Below, one piece after another: positions 54,701-63,661 of a stretch of DNA of 64,000 bases (position 1 is the stretch's first letter; the number at the start of each line of letters is the position of its first letter). Location of the stretch: assembly GCF_040222955.1 (NCBI RefSeq), contig NZ_JAVKCA010000002.1, positions 1-64,000 on the forward strand, written 5' to 3'. The stretch comes from Marinoscillum sp040222955. GTDB taxonomy: Bacteria; Bacteroidota; Bacteroidia; Cytophagales; Cyclobacteriaceae. A program made the position numbers and the translations under genes. The notes under the pieces were generated by a model. That model was not told the DNA's origin. It saw nothing but the letters and a program-made list of their open reading frames with translations, and did not search any database.

Positions 54701-55889
54701 TCCCTCCACCTTCTGTTCCAATGAATATTTTTCCGGACTGATCTTCGACAATAGAGCTTACTACATCATAGCTCAGTCCGTTGCCTGCTGGTAGCTGCTG
54801 GTAGTTTCGGAAGTTGCTGTTGGTCTCATCCAGCATGTTGATCCCGCCATAGTACACCCCTACCCATAAAGAGCCTTTTTTATCAATAAAGGTGGATTTG
54901 ATCGTATTCTTACTCAGGCTTTGAGCATCATTCGGGTCATTGAGGATGGATGAAAAAACACCCGGAGTGCTCATTTTATTGAGGCCGCGGTAAGTACCTA
55001 TCCATAGGTTCTTGTCCTGGTCGAATGTCAAAGACCTCACATCATCATTGCTAATGGCAGCAGGCGCTTCGGGATCGTGGTGGAAGGCCACAAATCTGTC
55101 CTTTTCCGCCAGCAGATTCAGCCCACCCCTAGTGCCAAACCAAAGTTTACCATCCGGACCTTCAGCAATACTCTGAACGAAATTATCGCTGAGGGAACCC
55201 GGATTACCGGGATCAGCAAGGTAGCGATCAAAGGATATTTTGTTTCCCGTTCGCCGGGATACCCGGTTCAAACCTTTCGAGGTACCTATCCAAACCTCCC
55301 CCCGACTGTCCTGAAAAATTTCCACTACATAATTACCGGAAAGGCTATTTTCATCTTCCGGATCATGCTGTACCCTGAAAGACTTGCCATCTTTGTAGAT
55401 AGTCAACCCTCCACCGGTACCCACCCAGATCTCTCCATTGTCCATCTCATGAATGGCCCACACACTGTTATTTGCCAGCGAGGTGGGGTCATTCTTATCA
55501 TTGTAAAAGCGGTAAAAACGGCCCTCACTGTAACTGTATCGGTTCAGTCCATTGTACGTACCGATCCATAGGTCTCCATGCCGATCGGTGAGGATTTCCA
55601 GTACGTCGTTGTTGCTGATGGAGGTGGAATCTTTAGGGTCATTTCTGAAAACTGTGAATTGATTGCCATTATAGGTGTTCAGGCCATCCCGGGTAGCAAA
55701 CCACAATAAACCCTTTTGATCCTGAGCTATGGAAATCACGGAGCCCTGCGAAAGTCCATCGGCGGTAGAAAGGTGTCTGAACCTGTGATGCTCCTGACCA
55801 TGGCTAACCCAGCCCGCCAATAGCAGGAACATCACGCAAAAAGCGCTCCTACACTCAATTAAAGTATTTTTCAACTTTACACTCATCAT
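51705..55889 (-). CDS. Hybrid two-component system regulator (HTCS)
   Basis: A 1,394-residue fused sensor-regulator. Signal peptide; two seven-bladed Reg_prop propellers (about 35-690; repeats of the form LWIGTYNGLNRYS); Y_Y_Y domain (about 715-800); one membrane helix near 810; HisKA with His in NISHEFRTPLTL near 866; HATPase; receiver domain (about 1145-1255, phosphoacceptor Asp in ISDVMMPKMDG); C-terminal AraC-type HTH (about 1290-1390). HTCS proteins bind a specific oligosaccharide in the periplasm and activate the neighbouring susC operon. It lies between that operon and the lyase-like genes, all on the minus strand. Confidence 0.96.
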   Translation of the reverse strand: MMSVKLKNTLIECRSAFCVMFLLLAGWVSHGQEHHRFRHLSTADGLSQGSVISIAQDQKGLLWFATRDGLNTYNGNQFTVFRNDPKDSTSISNNDVLEILTDRHGDLWIGTYNGLNRYSYSEGRFYRFYNDKNDPTSLANNSVWAIHEMDNGEIWVGTGGGLTIYKDGKSFRVQHDPEDENSLSGNYVVEIFQDSRGEVWIGTSKGLNRVSRRTGNKISFDRYLADPGNPGSLSDNFVQSIAEGPDGKLWFGTRGGLNLLAEKDRFVAFHHDPEAPAAISNDDVRSLTFDQDKNLWIGTYRGLNKMSTPGVFSSILNDPNDAQSLSKNTIKSTFIDKKGSLWVGVYYGGINMLDETNSNFRNYQQLPAGNGLSYDVVSSIVEDQSGKIFIGTEGGGINFLHPKTGKISHLKANGKPNGLSSNNIKALYLESGKNLWIGTLNTGIDIFDTESGAFKAHFDKELGISHNSVYAILKENDSLFWVGTFGGGLHLLNIHSNTSDNILYDPGDATSLSDNQVRLLCKDADNNLWVGTQYGLNKLSAQRIEDREYTFERFFYNEQKKSGEDVLVIFEDHLRRIWVGTYESGLSRYEPHRNEFISFPIFDSSDGNSNVIHGILEDSENYLWVSSNQGISKVNPEDGSTLTFDESDGLVSNEFNNNACFKSRSGMMYFGGPQGLSAFFPDQIRTNRYAPSTVITDLKVFNQSVKVGAADGILKKAIMETRQIILDHDQAIFSLDFAIPNFINPDKNLYAYRLAGLEENWNITHKNTATYTIQRPGTYVFEVKGANNDGIWSEDITSMKIVVNPAPWRTWWAFLIYFIIVVVALYALSNIMLSRSRLRHQLELEHLENERQKSVNQMKLRFFTNISHEFRTPLTLILGPLEQILQDYKGSNKVYKQLRVMEKNSVRLLKLVNQLLDFRKFENKHEKLHAAEGNMVKFIEEIVLSFRQYAKIHQINYEFDKGSEEIRTWYDRDKMERVFYNLISNAFKYTNEEGSIHVKVWQEDQRFFFRIADTGIGMEREHLDRIFDRFYEVEHTEASPKHQHQKGTGIGLAIAKGVVEMHGGIIEVESEKGQGTAFTVSMPLGKDHLQEDQIIKDFKDSEDVSTYVKISAVEAELMESEEPHIEEVTHVMDEDKMPCILIVEDNPSVRRFIVEVFRGEYRIEEAENGMEGFKKAVQIVPDLIISDVMMPKMDGIEFCFQAKSNLKTSHIPFMLLTARTSLIFKFEGLESGADEYLNKPFNVKELKLKTRNLINTYSRLREKFASESIVKPSEITVSSLDEKLLKRALEIVDENISNEFFNIQLFSTELGVSRTMLFTKVKAWTNLTPNEFIHSMRMKRAAQILEQNKVSVAEVSYHVGFSNPKYFSKCFQKYHSATPTEYAGKFSVAEVDEG

Positions 55890-55943
55890 CTTTGGGGTAC
55901 ACCTACAAGTAAAACTTACGGAATATTCTCCATATTATTGTGC

Positions 55944-57599
55944 TCATCTAATCCTGCTGTCCAGCTGATACTGATAAAGAGACCGGACATCACTAATCTG
56001 CGAATTTACCCGCTCAATATAGGCATCAGGCCCATAAACTACCTCGATTTTTCTGTTGGCATATATTCCCATCAAACGGGCCATCGGTCCGTCTGTCATG
56101 CCATTTAAGGTCACCACATCAGCTGTATCAAACCCATCCCCGAAGGTCACCCCGATGTTCCAAAAAGTGGTGTACGCCCCGTGCGCGGGCTTCCAGTAAC
56201 CAGCTCCCCCACCTGCAAAAAGGGGGTACTGATCGGCTCCATTCAAGGACACATTCACCCGGATGTTGTCAAACAAATTCTGATGATTGGCCCCGGCATG
56301 CTGATCAAGAAGGGGAGCCACCTCCACCTGACAGTCGGTATAGACACTCCTGGTAGAAAAAGTATTGAAGCTCAGCGGATGCCGGACTTCATTGCGAACC
56401 CTCAACCGTTGCACCAGCACGTTGTGCACTCCACTCATGGCCACAGAGTAATGAGCTATTTTCTCCCCGGAGGTTTCAATGTCACTGACCGTCACATTGG
56501 CGATTTCTTCCGTCAATATCCCGCTGTCCGCGTTCTCAATCTTCACATCCGTCACCCAGCCATTGAAAAGCCGGGTGAGGTAGATGGCGTTATACCCCTC
56601 CTCTATATGGTGGGCAATATTGGGTGCCATTGGAAAAACAATTCGGATGTGTTCGATACCCACTTCCTCCAGATGCGCCCACTCCACCATGGCCGGAGCC
56701 CAGGCTTCCCTGATGTCCATGAGCAATGGATCCTTGATGGTCACATTATTTCCAGACACCCGGGTGATAAGCGCGCGCTGCTGCACCAGCGGGTGCGTGG
56801 GGTAGTTCCAGTGGTGCGAACCTATTTTCAATGGGCGTTCGCCATACAAAGCCCTGATGAGCGAGCCCCCCTGCCCTTCGGTATTGTACCATTCTATCTG
56901 GATCACCTGTCCGACCTTTAAGTTTTCAGAGGAAGACACTGTCACCTGATGAGTTCCGCGCTCCCCTGTCAGCACTTTACAAAGCACCACAGGGTCAACA
57001 TCATACTTATCCAGATAGGCCTTGGTCCTCACTCCGGGCTGACGGGTCCAGATCACCCCTCCTGCCCAGGCATACTGTGAAAATGGCAGATCAATGTTAT
57101 TTTCCGGCTCTCTCTGTCGTTTATCCAGCTCCACCAGGTATTCGCGAAGCTCCGAGAGTGCGGGAGGGTCAGGGAAATAACTCATGGGGCGGGGACAATA
57201 AATGGTGGTGCCACTCGCTCCACTCCCACTTCCCCTCAACACCAGATGGCTCCGCTCAATATAAAGTACCTCACTCAAAATGAGACGTCCGGGAGGAAGC
57301 TGCAATGTCACCGGTCCGACCACCTCGTGCGCAGCACTGAGCGCCCGCTGAAGCGCCTTACTGTCGTCCTTCCCGTCGTTGGGGATTACCCCAAAATCGG
57401 TGGCATGAAGTACCTTCCCACTGGCTGAAGCTGGAATGGGATCTTCACCAAAGTGATATCCGGCATAGGAAAAATCAGGTAGATAATTCGCTTTAGATAT
57501 AGCCTCATCAGACAAAAGATCTGGTAGGTCCTGTGCCTGTCCGGAGTGCTGAGAACATACCCAAATACCTAAAATAAGAATACTGGTTCTTTTCAACAT
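55944..57599 (-). CDS. Right-handed beta-helix (pectate-lyase-3-like) secreted enzyme
   Basis: A 551-residue protein with a signal peptide (cleavage near GQA-Q). The segment VLHATDFGVIPNDGKDDSKA near 62-82 is the start typical of pectate-lyase-3/GH28-related beta-helix proteins. Helix coils run to about 480 with repeated short strands (VTDVKIENADSG; VTVSDIETSGEKI). No clear pectate lyase or GH28 catalytic triad is visible, so the chemistry (lyase, hydrolase or epimerase) is open. It is 12 bp downstream of the jelly-roll lyase-like gene and 54 bp before the HTCS gene. The subfamily was not recognised. Confidence 0.75.
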   Translation of the reverse strand: MLKRTSILILGIWVCSQHSGQAQDLPDLLSDEAISKANYLPDFSYAGYHFGEDPIPASASGKVLHATDFGVIPNDGKDDSKALQRALSAAHEVVGPVTLQLPPGRLILSEVLYIERSHLVLRGSGSGASGTTIYCPRPMSYFPDPPALSELREYLVELDKRQREPENNIDLPFSQYAWAGGVIWTRQPGVRTKAYLDKYDVDPVVLCKVLTGERGTHQVTVSSSENLKVGQVIQIEWYNTEGQGGSLIRALYGERPLKIGSHHWNYPTHPLVQQRALITRVSGNNVTIKDPLLMDIREAWAPAMVEWAHLEEVGIEHIRIVFPMAPNIAHHIEEGYNAIYLTRLFNGWVTDVKIENADSGILTEEIANVTVSDIETSGEKIAHYSVAMSGVHNVLVQRLRVRNEVRHPLSFNTFSTRSVYTDCQVEVAPLLDQHAGANHQNLFDNIRVNVSLNGADQYPLFAGGGAGYWKPAHGAYTTFWNIGVTFGDGFDTADVVTLNGMTDGPMARLMGIYANRKIEVVYGPDAYIERVNSQISDVRSLYQYQLDSRIR

Positions 57600-57611
57600 A
57601 CGCTATCCCTC

Positions 57612-58916
57612 TTATTCTTTGATAAATCTTAAAACGCTACCCCCGGCTGTCTGGAGAAAGTAAATACCTGGCCTCAAGGACTTAATGGAAACCTCAGAAC
57701 CCCGACCAGCCCTGACTACCTGCCCTCCCATGTCCAGCACGCGGTAATCTTCTCCCTGTCTTTTTGCATGCTTTATTTTTAGCACATCTGTCGCGGGATT
57801 GGGATAGATCGATAGGTCTCCCCCGGAGGATGCATTCAAAACAAGGGCATTTTTGGTATCATCGGTATCCTCCGCGTTGTCCACATATCCTGCTGGCTGC
57901 TCACACCCATACTGGCTCACTTCAGGATTGCCCAGCCCGTCTCCGTCCGCATCCTCAAACCAGTCCAGGCAGGTATCTGCACTGTTCTGCACATAACCAT
58001 CCGGCCGCTCGCAGGCAAAAACAAAGGAGTTGGGATCTCCCATGCCATCACCATCAGCATCCTCATACCATACTGGGCAGGCACCAATTTCGGTTACTTT
58101 GAAATCCGCAAAAAGGACCTCCTCATCCCGTAGCGAGTTGATATCATTTAAACTGCGATAGATACCCCACTTGGGCCGCACAAACGAAGATCCTGTTCTC
58201 CACATGTCTATTTCGTTGCTGGTGTAGCTCAGTACCTCCGTGCCATCCAGCAGTTTCAGACTGACATCCAGGGTGCCTGTATTGTCTGCATACTCCACCT
58301 TACAATACGCCTGTACCCATTGTCCCTTGATCAGGGAAAGCTCCGCTTGTGTGATGGTAGTGTAACTATTATTCCCCCGGCCATGAATGAGCTGAAGCTG
58401 CTCCGGGTCTGCTTTGCGGGGCGTGATGGTCAGCAGCGGATTCGCTGCATCATTGCCGCCCACAGCTTTTAGCTGGAAGAGATGCGTGAAGTTGGCAGAC
58501 GGCTGAAAAAATTCATCAATCTTAAAAAACCACTCATAAGTGACCACCTCACGTTGAATCGCCTTCAGGTAATTCGGTGAGGGGTCATACGCTTTGATTT
58601 CATTTCTTTGGCGGTCCACATTGGTTTCGCACCGGTCGGTATCCAGGTCTTTGTGGATGTAAAATTTAAACACATTTCGATCCAACTCCTCGTCATACAG
58701 TTCTTCTATGTGTTTGAAAATCTCCTCATGGTCACAATCCGGAACTTCCAGCGGCGAGCCGCCCAATGCACCCTCCAGCAAACTATAAGTATCACCGGGG
58801 CCATCAGCAGAGATGGTAGTGACTGTAGTGTCTTGCGCAATGGATGGATAGTATAGTAATATGCCTGCTAAAATTAAAAAATATTGCTTCCCGAGTCTCA
58901 GGTAGTTGTTCATCAT
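57612..58916 (-). CDS. Jelly-roll polysaccharide-lyase-like protein with Ca-binding repeats and T9SS tail
   Basis: A 434-residue secreted protein. A signal peptide is followed by a concanavalin-like domain (about 40-290) with DRQRNEIKAYDPSPNYLKA, TYEWFFKIDEFFQPSANF, FTHLFQLKAVG and GQWVQAYCKVEY. These motifs resemble heparin-lyase-I/ulvan-lyase (PL13/PL28-type) proteins acting on uronic-acid polymers. Two thrombospondin-3-like calcium repeats (YEDADGDGMGDP, FEDADGDGLGNP) follow, then a T9SS domain (SIYPNPATDVLKI). It is the first gene of the minus-strand run leading to the HTCS. The exact lyase family and substrate are inferred only. Confidence 0.72.
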   Translation of the reverse strand: MMNNYLRLGKQYFLILAGILLYYPSIAQDTTVTTISADGPGDTYSLLEGALGGSPLEVPDCDHEEIFKHIEELYDEELDRNVFKFYIHKDLDTDRCETNVDRQRNEIKAYDPSPNYLKAIQREVVTYEWFFKIDEFFQPSANFTHLFQLKAVGGNDAANPLLTITPRKADPEQLQLIHGRGNNSYTTITQAELSLIKGQWVQAYCKVEYADNTGTLDVSLKLLDGTEVLSYTSNEIDMWRTGSSFVRPKWGIYRSLNDINSLRDEEVLFADFKVTEIGACPVWYEDADGDGMGDPNSFVFACERPDGYVQNSADTCLDWFEDADGDGLGNPEVSQYGCEQPAGYVDNAEDTDDTKNALVLNASSGGDLSIYPNPATDVLKIKHAKRQGEDYRVLDMGGQVVRAGRGSEVSIKSLRPGIYFLQTAGGSVLRFIKE

Positions 58917-59069
58917 ATGAAGTTGGTTGCCAAAAATTTTTAGACCCTAAACCTATTAAAGGCACGGGTAGTCAGCGTCCAAAACTGGGGGTACAATCGT
59001 TCAAAATCCCTCAAAGGACTATTTAAACCATAAATGATCGTAATTTGCAAGCGGAACACCAATCAACAA

Positions 59070-60068
59070 ATGAATAAGAAGATTAAGGAAAATCAGGTGA
59101 ATTGGGGCATCGTAGGAGTAGGCGATGTGTGTGAAGTCAAAAGTGCTCCGGCTATGAACCTGATCACCCACTCGCGGATAGAGGCCGTCATGCGAAGAAA
59201 TGCCGACAAAGCGCAGGACTATGCCAGGCGTCACCAAATAGAAAAATGGTACAGTGATGCAGATGCTCTGATCAATGATCCCAAAGTGAATGCCATCTAC
59301 ATAGCGACTCCTCCGGACGCCCACCTGGAATACACCATCAAGGCAGCCAACGCCGGCAAGCCAGTGTATGTGGAGAAACCTATGGCCCGTACCCATGCGG
59401 AGTGTCAGGAAATGGTCGCTGTTTGTCAAAAAGCGGGTGTGCCCCTCTATGTAGCCTACTACCGACGTGCCCTCCCCCATTTTCTCAAAATCAAAGCACT
59501 GATAGAAAGCGGAGCCATTGGAGACGTTCGCTTTGTGGAAGTGCGGATGTGTAAACCATTGGTGCCGGACATTATCACCCACCAAACCAATCACTGGCGG
59601 GTAAACCCGGAGGTTTCCGGGGGCGGATACTTCTATGACCTGGCCAGCCATCAGCTGGACTTTCTGGACTTCCTGTTTGGACCCATCCGAAAAGCAAGTG
59701 GGTATTCAGCCAATCAGGGTGGACAGTATAAAGCAGAAGATATTGTAACCGCCAGCTTCGAGTTTACCAAAGGAGTGCTGGGTACCGGCAGCTGGTGTTT
59801 CGCTTCGGGAGGAGTGAGTGACAAAGACATCACCACCATTGTGGGTTCCAGTGGGGAGATTTCTTATGCGTCTTTTGGTAAAGCCGAGGTAACCCTAAGA
59901 AGGGATGGCCTTGATGAAAAAGTCTTTTCGTTTGACCTGCCCCAACACATACAGCAGCCACTCATCCAGCAGGTGGTGGACGACCTGTTGGGTAATGGCA
60001 CCTGTGTGAGCACAGGCGAAAGCGGTGCACGTACCAATCAGGTGATGGAGTGGATGGCTAATGCGTAA
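59070..60068 (+). CDS. Gfo/Idh/MocA-family oxidoreductase
   Basis: 332 residues from the ATG at 59070, chosen because MNKKIKENQVNWGIVGVG gives the normal short lead-in; an earlier in-frame ATG adds 12 residues. The NAD(P)-binding motif GIVGVGDVCE, then EKPMARTHAECQEM near 105 and GGGYFYDLASHQLDFLDF near 195, define the family. Unlike the 7212 protein it has no export signal, so it is cytoplasmic. It may oxidise or reduce a monosaccharide or uronate derived from the adjacent locus. It converges on the next minus-strand gene, with 11 bp of 3' overlap. Confidence 0.88.
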   Translation: MNKKIKENQVNWGIVGVGDVCEVKSAPAMNLITHSRIEAVMRRNADKAQDYARRHQIEKWYSDADALINDPKVNAIYIATPPDAHLEYTIKAANAGKPVYVEKPMARTHAECQEMVAVCQKAGVPLYVAYYRRALPHFLKIKALIESGAIGDVRFVEVRMCKPLVPDIITHQTNHWRVNPEVSGGGYFYDLASHQLDFLDFLFGPIRKASGYSANQGGQYKAEDIVTASFEFTKGVLGTGSWCFASGGVSDKDITTIVGSSGEISYASFGKAEVTLRRDGLDEKVFSFDLPQHIQQPLIQQVVDDLLGNGTCVSTGESGARTNQVMEWMANA

Positions 60069-60930
60069 GTTTCCATACCAGTCCAACCTCTATCCCCCAT
60101 ACCTCGCTGGTCACGTCGTTGAGGCGGGTCCTGGGTGTGGACTGGTCTTTTTTGTAAACGGTATCGATCCCCATGCCCGTGGTCCAATAGCCATAAGATG
60201 ACCGCAGCCCGATGGTCAGCACCTCTGAGGTTTTATAGGACATCACCAATTGATTTTCCAGCCCGAAACCTTTAGCCTTGTGCCTGAAGCTAACCGGATG
60301 CTGAAAGGATTCGATCAGGTTCCAGTTGCCTGTGGCATGGTACCGCACCTGGTGATAGTTGGTTTTCAGGGTGAAACTTAGCACCCTACCGGGAAGTAAT
60401 TGCAACCCACCGCTCAGCATAGGACCATACCACTGGTTGGTGTAGGAGCTCCGCAGGTCCATCTTTTCATTGAGGAGAAAAAAGCGCTGACTCATGAATG
60501 CGTAGCCACCGCCAAGGGCAAGGGTTATGCTTTTGTTTTTGATCGCCTGAACCAATAAACCACCCTGACTGGCAAGGGCATAACCTTTTCCGGCATCTTC
60601 CTTGGCATAAAATACTCGTCCCGTGCGGTCATCCCCTTCATAGTCACTATCCGTGACGCTCCCTTGCACAAGTACATGGTGCCGGTATTTCATGAATGCA
60701 GCTATTCTACTGGTGATAGGCTGCTGATAGGACATCATAGCCCCTACCCCGGTCACCTCCTGCCATATGAGTTCAGAAAAAATATTCGGTGCTGTGCCAT
60801 TGAGGTCGCCCGCGATGGACCATGAGAGGTTTTGTCGGGTGTAGCTCAGTCCGGTGGTCAATTGACCCTGTCCGGATGTAGCCAGACCTGCCAATGACCC
60901 GATTAAAAATATGATCACTTTCTCTTTCAT
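60058..60930 (-). CDS. Outer-membrane beta-barrel protein, omptin-like
   Basis: A 290-residue protein with a signal peptide (cleavage near GQG-Q). The rest is alternating amphipathic strands typical of an outer-membrane barrel. SWSIAGDLNGTAPNIFSELIW near 36-56 resembles the N-terminal strand pattern of omptin-like and Protochlamydia-type outer membrane proteins. The protease residues of true omptins could not be placed, so function is unknown. It is separated from the PL14-like gene by a likely terminator, and its 3' end overlaps the convergent oxidoreductase gene by 11 bp. Confidence 0.65.
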   Translation of the reverse strand: MKEKVIIFLIGSLAGLATSGQGQLTTGLSYTRQNLSWSIAGDLNGTAPNIFSELIWQEVTGVGAMMSYQQPITSRIAAFMKYRHHVLVQGSVTDSDYEGDDRTGRVFYAKEDAGKGYALASQGGLLVQAIKNKSITLALGGGYAFMSQRFFLLNEKMDLRSSYTNQWYGPMLSGGLQLLPGRVLSFTLKTNYHQVRYHATGNWNLIESFQHPVSFRHKAKGFGLENQLVMSYKTSEVLTIGLRSSYGYWTTGMGIDTVYKKDQSTPRTRLNDVTSEVWGIEVGLVWKLTH

Positions 60931-60935
60931 AAAGT

Positions 60936-61002
60936 AAAAGACTGTCCCAGAGTGCGCAGGGGGCTGACAAGCTCATAAATCTTCCTGCTCGCCTGAGACA
61001 GT
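60936..61002 (-). terminator. Probable terminator downstream of PL14-like gene
   Basis: The arms gactgtcccag (from 60940) and ctgagacagtc (to 61002) pair at 10 of 11 positions around a long loop, and the minus strand continues with TTTTAC. It lies just past the stop at 61013. Confidence 0.5.
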
Positions 61003-61012
61003 CCTCCCGGTT

Positions 61013-61897
61013 TTAGCTACTCATTCTTGACCATTTCAAGTCATCAAAATAGATGTAACCTGTGCTCCCAGATCCCCAGTAGCTCTGACTTCCTCCTCTG
61101 AACACCGAGTAATAAAGTCCCTTTACTTTTCGCTTGGAGTCAGACGAAGCCCATTTGATGTTATCCCTTCTCAAAACAGTGCTGCCGTTCACCTTCATTT
61201 CAGCAGTGCCGTTGTAGGAGCTGCCTGTATTGGACTTCATGTAAAAACCAATGGTGTACCAGGTACCTTTGGACAATGCACCGGAGCTCGGGTAAGTAGC
61301 ACCAAAGGACTCACCGCAGTTACTCGTCATGCCCTGATGATACAGATAGGGCTGGAAATACACACGGCTGTCGCTGGAGTTTGGCGAATACCACATGGCA
61401 CGCATACTACCTCCGTTTCCGGCCTGGGCGTCACTGGCCCTGCAGCCCGTCACTCCATCACCTACCTGAAAGCCCCAGCCCACTTTGCCACCACGGCTCC
61501 AGTCAAACTGGCTGTGAAACCTCACTTTATACTCCAGCCAGTACTCCGTACCGTCTGAAACGTCTATTCTGGACTCCATACCCCCGGAGGTGCCCACGAC
61601 ATTCGCTGCCAGGGTGATCCGGAGGGTATTGGACGAAATGTAAGTAGCCCCTGCGTCCCAGCCGGAAACATTCCCGAAATCGGAACCTGCAGTAGAGGAT
61701 GAAACCTGCCCGTTTGAGCGGGTAAAGTAAACCTCACGGCTTGAGTAAATGGCGCGGGCCTCTGTGGCGGCATCTGCATCGATGATGGCCGAAGGCTCGG
61801 TGATGTCCTCCTGGCAGCCCGTAAAGAGCAGGCCAAAGCCCAGAATGGCACACAGTCCGAGGGACTTCAATTGGTGTTGATTGTTGATCATGGTCAT
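61013..61897 (-). CDS. PL14-like secreted polysaccharide lyase candidate
   Basis: A 294-residue lipoprotein (lipobox FTGC, Cys28). The rest looks like the single jelly-roll domain of PL14-type lyases: EYWLEYKVRFHSQFDW near 122, GGKVGWGFQVGDG near 142, then SMRAMWYSPNSSD, YFQPYLYHQG, GTWYTIGFYMKSN, KVKGLYYSVFRGG and IYFDDLKW at the end. PL14 members cut alginate, glucuronan or chlorovirus-type uronate chains. The GGK..G motif is shared, but catalytic Lys, Ser and Tyr were not mapped. Placed near a GH88-encoding locus it may supply unsaturated oligosaccharides. The fold family is moderately sure, the substrate is not. Confidence 0.65.
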   Translation of the reverse strand: MTMINNQHQLKSLGLCAILGFGLLFTGCQEDITEPSAIIDADAATEARAIYSSREVYFTRSNGQVSSSTAGSDFGNVSGWDAGATYISSNTLRITLAANVVGTSGGMESRIDVSDGTEYWLEYKVRFHSQFDWSRGGKVGWGFQVGDGVTGCRASDAQAGNGGSMRAMWYSPNSSDSRVYFQPYLYHQGMTSNCGESFGATYPSSGALSKGTWYTIGFYMKSNTGSSYNGTAEMKVNGSTVLRRDNIKWASSDSKRKVKGLYYSVFRGGSQSYWGSGSTGYIYFDDLKWSRMSS

Positions 61898-61963
61898 AGT
61901 AATTAATTGGTTAAGAAATAATTAAGGTGATCCTGTTGAGGAATCAAGGTTGGAAAATTTCGT

Positions 61964-63484
61964 TTAGGATGATGCCTGATTCTCCTGAGCTACGGCGAGC
62001 TGTTCCCTCAGGAAACCCACGTAAGGAGAGTTCATTGCCGGTCTCAGTGCCATGGCCTCATCAAAGTGTGTTTTGGCCTCCTCAATGAGACCCGAAGCAA
62101 GGAGGGCCTCCGCGAGGTTCAGGTGCGCCTCAGGTGCATCCGGATAAAGCTGAACACAGTGCAGGAATACCACAGTGGCATCTTCCATTCGGGACAGTCT
62201 GTGCATCAGGTTGACCCCCAGCTGCCCCAGAAGAGACGGCCCCATCAAGAAGTCCTCACTGCCAGCTACCACCAGGCTATCGTGCCAGGCCAGTACTTCC
62301 TCCAGACAACGCCCTTCGGTGAGTTTGCGGCTCATCGCCAGGTGAATGGGATACTTTACCGCACTCAGCGATCCACCCTGGAGGTGATCGATGAGGTGCC
62401 CGCTGATCACGCCGGGATTGAAATCATCCGAAGTATTGGAAAGAACCATTACTCCAATCTCTTTGGACGGAATGAGGATCATGTCTCCGCTGAAGCCACC
62501 GGCATGCCAACTGTTGTTGTATATCCGGGCGCCTTCTGCATCTACGATTTCCCACCCGTAGCCCTTGTAGAGATGCTCGGCGGTTTTGTAATGAGTGGTC
62601 AGTAACTGATCAATGGAAGCTGATGAGAGCCCCTGTGGGGCACCGGGCGTACGGAGGGCCATCTGCATCCATTTGGCCATGTCACCCACGGTAGTGTGCA
62701 GTCCAAAGCTTCCTGCATTTTCCCGGGTATAAGGATAAATCTCCGATGCTCTCAGGTCATAGCTCAGCCAGTTGAGCACCTCGTGTGGTCTGGCCATCGT
62801 AACTGAAGTAGTATCCGGAAAAAACGTGGAATGGGTCATGCCCAGTGGTTCCAACATTTCGGTATGTATTACCTCTTCGAAAGACTTTTTCTCAGACTTG
62901 GCCATCAGGTCGGCCAGGATATCATAGTTATAGGGAGACCTTTTGCATTGGCTGCCAGGTGCAAACAGGACATCCTGAAAAATAATACTGCGCGTGGTGG
63001 CCTCCAGCGCACCTTCATCGTAGGCTGGCATGTCCCAGGCCGGGTTGAAATGAGGAACTCCCGATGTATGCGTGAGGAGGTGGTGCAAGGTAATGCGCTG
63101 GTAGTCTCCCTGCATCTGAAAGTAAGGCAGCTCCTTAACCACCGGATCCTGCAAGCTGAGTCTGTTGGTCTCCTGCAAGCGAAGTGCGGTACTCGCCACC
63201 AGCAGCTCCGAGAAGCCACCCGCAAAAAATACTGTGGAATCTGTGAATGGCCTCTTTCGGATCACGTCGCTATATCCGGTGGTGAGGTAATAGGCCGTAT
63301 CGCGTGTGACCACCACCACGGCCATACCTGGCAGCGGATAGGTTTGAGTCACTGATTGGGTAAAACTTTTGAGTGCCGGAATGTCCAGGTTGGCTTGAAA
63401 AAGGGAAGTTTCCTGCACCGGACTACATTGGGTGAGTGCAAGGCAAAAAATGATGAGCGAGTAAATTCTTTTGTCAAGGACCAT
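61964..63484 (-). CDS. Beta-lactamase-fold lipoprotein with C-terminal TPR, probably inactive
   Basis: 506 residues from the ATG at 63484, which gives a clean lipoprotein signal (lipobox LTQC). The serine beta-lactamase/PBP4-type domain spans about 35-390, with LLTHTSGVP near 137 and WHAGGFSGDM near 330 matching family motifs. A TPR-like helical pair lies at the end (APEAHLNLAEALLASG). The SxxK nucleophile motif appears as FSELL (Ser92, Leu where Lys is required), and YxN is altered to PYNYD. It is therefore probably catalytically dead or uses another mechanism. It follows no operon closely; its link to the locus is positional only. Confidence 0.8.
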   Translation of the reverse strand: MVLDKRIYSLIIFCLALTQCSPVQETSLFQANLDIPALKSFTQSVTQTYPLPGMAVVVVTRDTAYYLTTGYSDVIRKRPFTDSTVFFAGGFSELLVASTALRLQETNRLSLQDPVVKELPYFQMQGDYQRITLHHLLTHTSGVPHFNPAWDMPAYDEGALEATTRSIIFQDVLFAPGSQCKRSPYNYDILADLMAKSEKKSFEEVIHTEMLEPLGMTHSTFFPDTTSVTMARPHEVLNWLSYDLRASEIYPYTRENAGSFGLHTTVGDMAKWMQMALRTPGAPQGLSSASIDQLLTTHYKTAEHLYKGYGWEIVDAEGARIYNNSWHAGGFSGDMILIPSKEIGVMVLSNTSDDFNPGVISGHLIDHLQGGSLSAVKYPIHLAMSRKLTEGRCLEEVLAWHDSLVVAGSEDFLMGPSLLGQLGVNLMHRLSRMEDATVVFLHCVQLYPDAPEAHLNLAEALLASGLIEEAKTHFDEAMALRPAMNSPYVGFLREQLAVAQENQASS

Positions 63485-63661
63485 AATTGCGATATTGTGT
63501 TGATCGCAATTTGACATCTATTTTATGCTTCAAAATTCACAAATAGGTATAAAATAGTACGTTTGATTGGTATATTTTCAATATATAAAATGGGTATTTC
63601 TTTTACTCAGAACAATTGGAAGTGGGGAAATTTCCCCCTGATATTACCAATGAAAACCGTC

